Part shown: piece after piece, positions 61,942-64,000 of the stretch
How positions within the stretch are numbered: position 1 is the stretch's first letter
Layout: each line of letters starts with the position of its first letter
Assembly: GCF_001646655.1 (NCBI RefSeq)
Contig: NZ_LPZN01000013.1
Location: 1 to 64,000, forward strand
Origin: Rhodococcus gordoniae
Lineage (GTDB): Bacteria; Actinomycetota; Actinomycetes; Mycobacteriales; Mycobacteriaceae
Length of the DNA stretch: 64,000 nucleotides
Direction: 5' to 3'
Notes under the pieces: model-generated
The model's input: only the letters and a program-made list of their open reading frames with translations
Told to the model about the DNA's origin: nothing
The model's database searches: none
Position numbers and translations under genes: made by a program

Positions 61942-62249
61942 CGGCACCCCTCGTCCGGATGACGGTCGGGGCCAATCGACTCGGTGGCGAAACGCGCTGC
62001 GCGGACGAACATCTCGGTCACGTCGTCGTTCGGGTCGGATCTCCGGCGTCGAACGGTCGAGAGGTGCATCGCACCGATCGTTGCGGCGAGAAACTGGGGC
62101 GGGTGGTCGGTGCGTACCTCGTCGCGGGGCACACCGGCCTGCAGGATGCGGAGCAGTTCGCCGTCCGGCCGCTGCGTGCGCGCATCGCTGAGTTCCGTTG
62201 TCGCCATATCCTTCTCGAGCTCTCCGGGGGGGGGAGATGGTCGAGCCAT
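61938..62249 (-). pseudogene. C-terminal remnant of a TetR-family regulator
   Basis: A 103-codon frame encodes a segment with the feel of a TetR ligand domain (ELLRILQAGVPRDEVRTDHP, then FLAATIGAMHL and a helix to the end). The DNA-binding helix-turn-helix is absent: the next gene starts 71 bp upstream on the other strand. A run of nine G bases (62226-62234 on the plus strand) lies inside the first codons. It looks like a deletion remnant, though a short translated protein cannot be excluded. It overlaps the fadD end by four bases. Confidence 0.5.
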
Positions 62250-62320
62250 CGCTCACCGGAACGGATGTCGGAAATCCGGGGACGATCGGGCTCGTTTCGT
62301 AGAGAGAACCGGAGGCGTGG

Positions 62321-63466
62321 ATGGCTACGGACGGTGTGGTACCGGAAGGCGCGGAACAGGAGATCAAGACCACCGAGACCGATCTCGATGCGCTGCGCGA
62401 GCAGTTGCAGGACTGGCTCGGCGAGCGTGTCGGGGCGACGGAAGCCCCGCGGGTGTACAACGTGACCCGCCCGACCCACTCCGGCATGTCCAGCATCTCC
62501 GTCCTGTTCGATCTCGACTGGAGCCGTAACGGGCAGCAGCAGACGGAACACCTGGTCGTCCGGCTCGCGCCCGAGGAGACGGCGTTCCCGGTGTTTCCCG
62601 GCTACGACCTGCAGCGTCAGTTCGACGTCATGGCCGCGGTGCGCGATCACGGCGCGGTGCCGGTGCCCGCGGTGCGGTGGGTGGAGTCCTCCTCGGGTCC
62701 GCTCGGCCGTCCCTTTCTCGTCATGGAACGTGCCGAAGGCGATGTGCCGGTGGACAATCCGCCGTACGTCTTCGGCGGTTGGCTCTACGAGACGAACGAC
62801 GACGAGCGCGCGGCACTGGAGAAGGCCAGCGTGCGAGTGCTGGCGGCGATCCACGCCGTCGACGATCCGGCCTCGCGGATTCCGTCGCTCGCCGGGACGA
62901 ACGGACTGTCGGGACTGCGACGGCACTTCGAGAACGAACGCGCCTACTACGAATGGACGCGTCGCGAAGACGGTCTGCGCATCCCGGTGCTGGAGAGGGC
63001 ATTCGACTGGCTCGACGCCCACTGGCCTGCCGAACCGTCGTCCGACGTGCTGTGCTGGGGCGACGCCCGGATCGGGAACATCATGTACGACGGCACGACT
63101 CCCGTAGCGGTGCTGGACTGGGAGTCGGCTGCGCTCGCGCCCCGGGAGCTGGACCTCGGCTGGTTCATCTGTTTCCACCGCATCTTCCAGGACATCGCCG
63201 AACAGTTCTCGTTCCCCGGCCTCCCGAATTTCCTCCGACGTTCCGACGTGGTGGCGGAATACGAGAAGGCCGCCGGAGTCGAGGTGTGCGACCTCGACTT
63301 CTACCTCGTGTACGCCGCGCTGCGCCACGGCATCGTGATGTCGCAGATCGAGCGCCGGCGTATCCACTTCGGTGAGGTGGAACCACACGACGACCCGGAC
63401 GCGTACGTCCTCCACCGCGACATGCTCGCGCGCTTGCTCGACGAATCCTACGAGTGGGAGAAGTGA
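62321..63466 (+). CDS. Aminoglycoside-phosphotransferase-fold protein (ACAD10-like)
   Basis: The 381-residue kinase-like protein has the nucleotide-binding VVRLAP region, the catalytic segment LCWGDARIGNIMYD and the Mg-binding VLDWESA. The catalytic loop has Trp where classical APH enzymes have His (HGDxxxxN), as recalled for a subgroup found near acyl-CoA genes. These relatives act on lipid-like or hydroxyacyl-CoA substrates rather than antibiotics. The next gene begins four bases after its stop, suggesting an operon. Resistance is not implied. Confidence 0.82.
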   Translation: MATDGVVPEGAEQEIKTTETDLDALREQLQDWLGERVGATEAPRVYNVTRPTHSGMSSISVLFDLDWSRNGQQQTEHLVVRLAPEETAFPVFPGYDLQRQFDVMAAVRDHGAVPVPAVRWVESSSGPLGRPFLVMERAEGDVPVDNPPYVFGGWLYETNDDERAALEKASVRVLAAIHAVDDPASRIPSLAGTNGLSGLRRHFENERAYYEWTRREDGLRIPVLERAFDWLDAHWPAEPSSDVLCWGDARIGNIMYDGTTPVAVLDWESAALAPRELDLGWFICFHRIFQDIAEQFSFPGLPNFLRRSDVVAEYEKAAGVEVCDLDFYLVYAALRHGIVMSQIERRRIHFGEVEPHDDPDAYVLHRDMLARLLDESYEWEK

Positions 63467-63470
63467 CCCG

Positions 63471-64000
63471 ATGAAACCAGCTCCGCTCGACGAATTTCCG
63501 GTGCACCAGTCACCGCTGTCGATGGGACGGGTGGCGTCCACCGACCGGAACTTCTACGACCGCAACTATTTCAACGCCCACGACCGTACGGGCTCGATCT
63601 ACCTCATCACCGGTTTCGGCGTCTACCCGAATCTGGGTGTGGTCGACGCCTTCGTCACGGTTCGGCACGGGGATTCCCAGGTAGCGGTCCGGTTCTCCGG
63701 CGCTCTCGGGGAGCGGTCCATGGAGAGCGCGGTCGGTGGGTACCGGCTCGAGGTGATCGAACCCTTGCAGAGGATTCGCGTCGTCTGCGAACACGACGAG
63801 CTGTCCTGTGACCTCACCTGGGACGGGTCGTTTCCCGCGGTACTCGAAGAGGCGCACATCCTGATGTCGGGTCCGCGCCCCATCCTGGACGCCTCCCGAT
63901 TCGCTCAGGTCGGGAGCTGGTCGGGCAGCATCTGCGTGCAGGGCAAGGACTTCACGGTCGACCCGGACACCTGGATGGGTACGCGCGATCGCTCGTGGGG
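63471..64000 (+). CDS. Conserved protein, unknown function, 3' end outside window
   Basis: The frame is open from ATG 63471 to the window end (176 complete codons). It starts four bases after the phosphotransferase stop. The sequence is rich in predicted beta strands (SIYLITGFGVYPNLGVVDAF, RLEVIEPLQRIRVVCEH) and ends in the segment WMGTRDRSWG, typical of a family found next to ACAD10-like kinases and lipid genes. The domain may be a lipocalin-like barrel, which is an inference from shape. No signal peptide is seen. Confidence 0.75.
   Translation, partial: MKPAPLDEFPVHQSPLSMGRVASTDRNFYDRNYFNAHDRTGSIYLITGFGVYPNLGVVDAFVTVRHGDSQVAVRFSGALGERSMESAVGGYRLEVIEPLQRIRVVCEHDELSCDLTWDGSFPAVLEEAHILMSGPRPILDASRFAQVGSWSGSICVQGKDFTVDPDTWMGTRDRSW

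Noticed and set aside
62321-63466. Aminoglycoside resistance gene
   Set aside because: Only the general kinase fold is shared; the catalytic loop and the neighbours fit a lipid-related subgroup.

Overview
This is a high-GC actinobacterial chromosome segment, most like Rhodococcus or a close relative within the Mycobacteriales. The evidence is the codon bias, the many GTG and TTG starts and leaderless-looking promoters, a mycothiol-dependent nitroreductase of the Rv2466c type, the small actinobacterial cytochrome oxidase subunit CtaJ, the 180-kDa NAD-glutamate dehydrogenase, and a gene order from about 30.4 to 60.2 kb that follows the Mycobacterium tuberculosis Rv2477c-Rv2457c block (locus tags recalled, not searched). 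The genus is an inference. No insertion sequence, prophage, CRISPR array or plasmid function was seen.

Layout. 0-6.6 kb: 3' end of a membrane fatty acid desaturase, a small helical protein, an esterase and Baeyer-Villiger monooxygenase pair, and a divergent LuxR-type ATPase regulator. 6.6-17.5 kb: a compact selenocysteine module. On the minus strand lie selD, a formate dehydrogenase alpha subunit read through an in-frame UGA, its iron-sulfur subunit, an NrfD-type membrane subunit and an oxalate/formate-family transporter. On the plus strand, starting about 50 bp from selD, lie tRNA-Sec (selC), selA and selB. 17.6-20 kb: NADP-glutamate dehydrogenase, tRNA-Arg and a DedA membrane protein. 20.2-29.2 kb: an aerobic form I carbon monoxide dehydrogenase operon (coxM, S, L, F, D, E) followed by a CopD-CtaG fusion. 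29.2-49.6 kb: secreted lipase, EttA, thioesterases, NAD-glutamate dehydrogenase, alpha-glucosidase, truncated haemoglobin, HNH nuclease, CtaJ, a DUF5130 protein, aminopeptidase N, a ferredoxin reductase, the mycothiol nitroreductase, RpiB and an Nei-type glycosylase. 49.6-55.4 kb: a variable insert (Gly/Asp-rich membrane protein, degenerate wax-ester-synthase-like protein, zinc alcohol dehydrogenase, YbdK-type ligase, gene-free stretch). 55.4-60.2 kb: tRNA-Gly, tRNA-Pro, trigger factor, clpP1, clpP2 and clpX. 60.3-64 kb: acyl-CoA synthetase, a broken TetR gene, an aminoglycoside-phosphotransferase-fold protein and the start of an unknown gene.

How the parts fit. The selenocysteine island is self-contained: SelD makes selenophosphate, SelA converts Ser-tRNA-Sec to Sec-tRNA-Sec, and SelB delivers it at UGA codons marked by a hairpin. 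The one UGA of this kind seen here is codon 190 of the adjacent formate dehydrogenase, whose hairpin presents a GGUCU loop at the same distance from UGA as in E. coli fdhF. The OFA transporter probably moves formate or oxalate. Within 8 kb of the far side lies the CO dehydrogenase operon, so two dehydrogenases for one-carbon electron donors share about 20 kb, close to genes for aa3 oxidase assembly (CtaG) and subunit composition (CtaJ). The rest is mostly housekeeping: nitrogen metabolism, proteolysis, DNA repair and translation.
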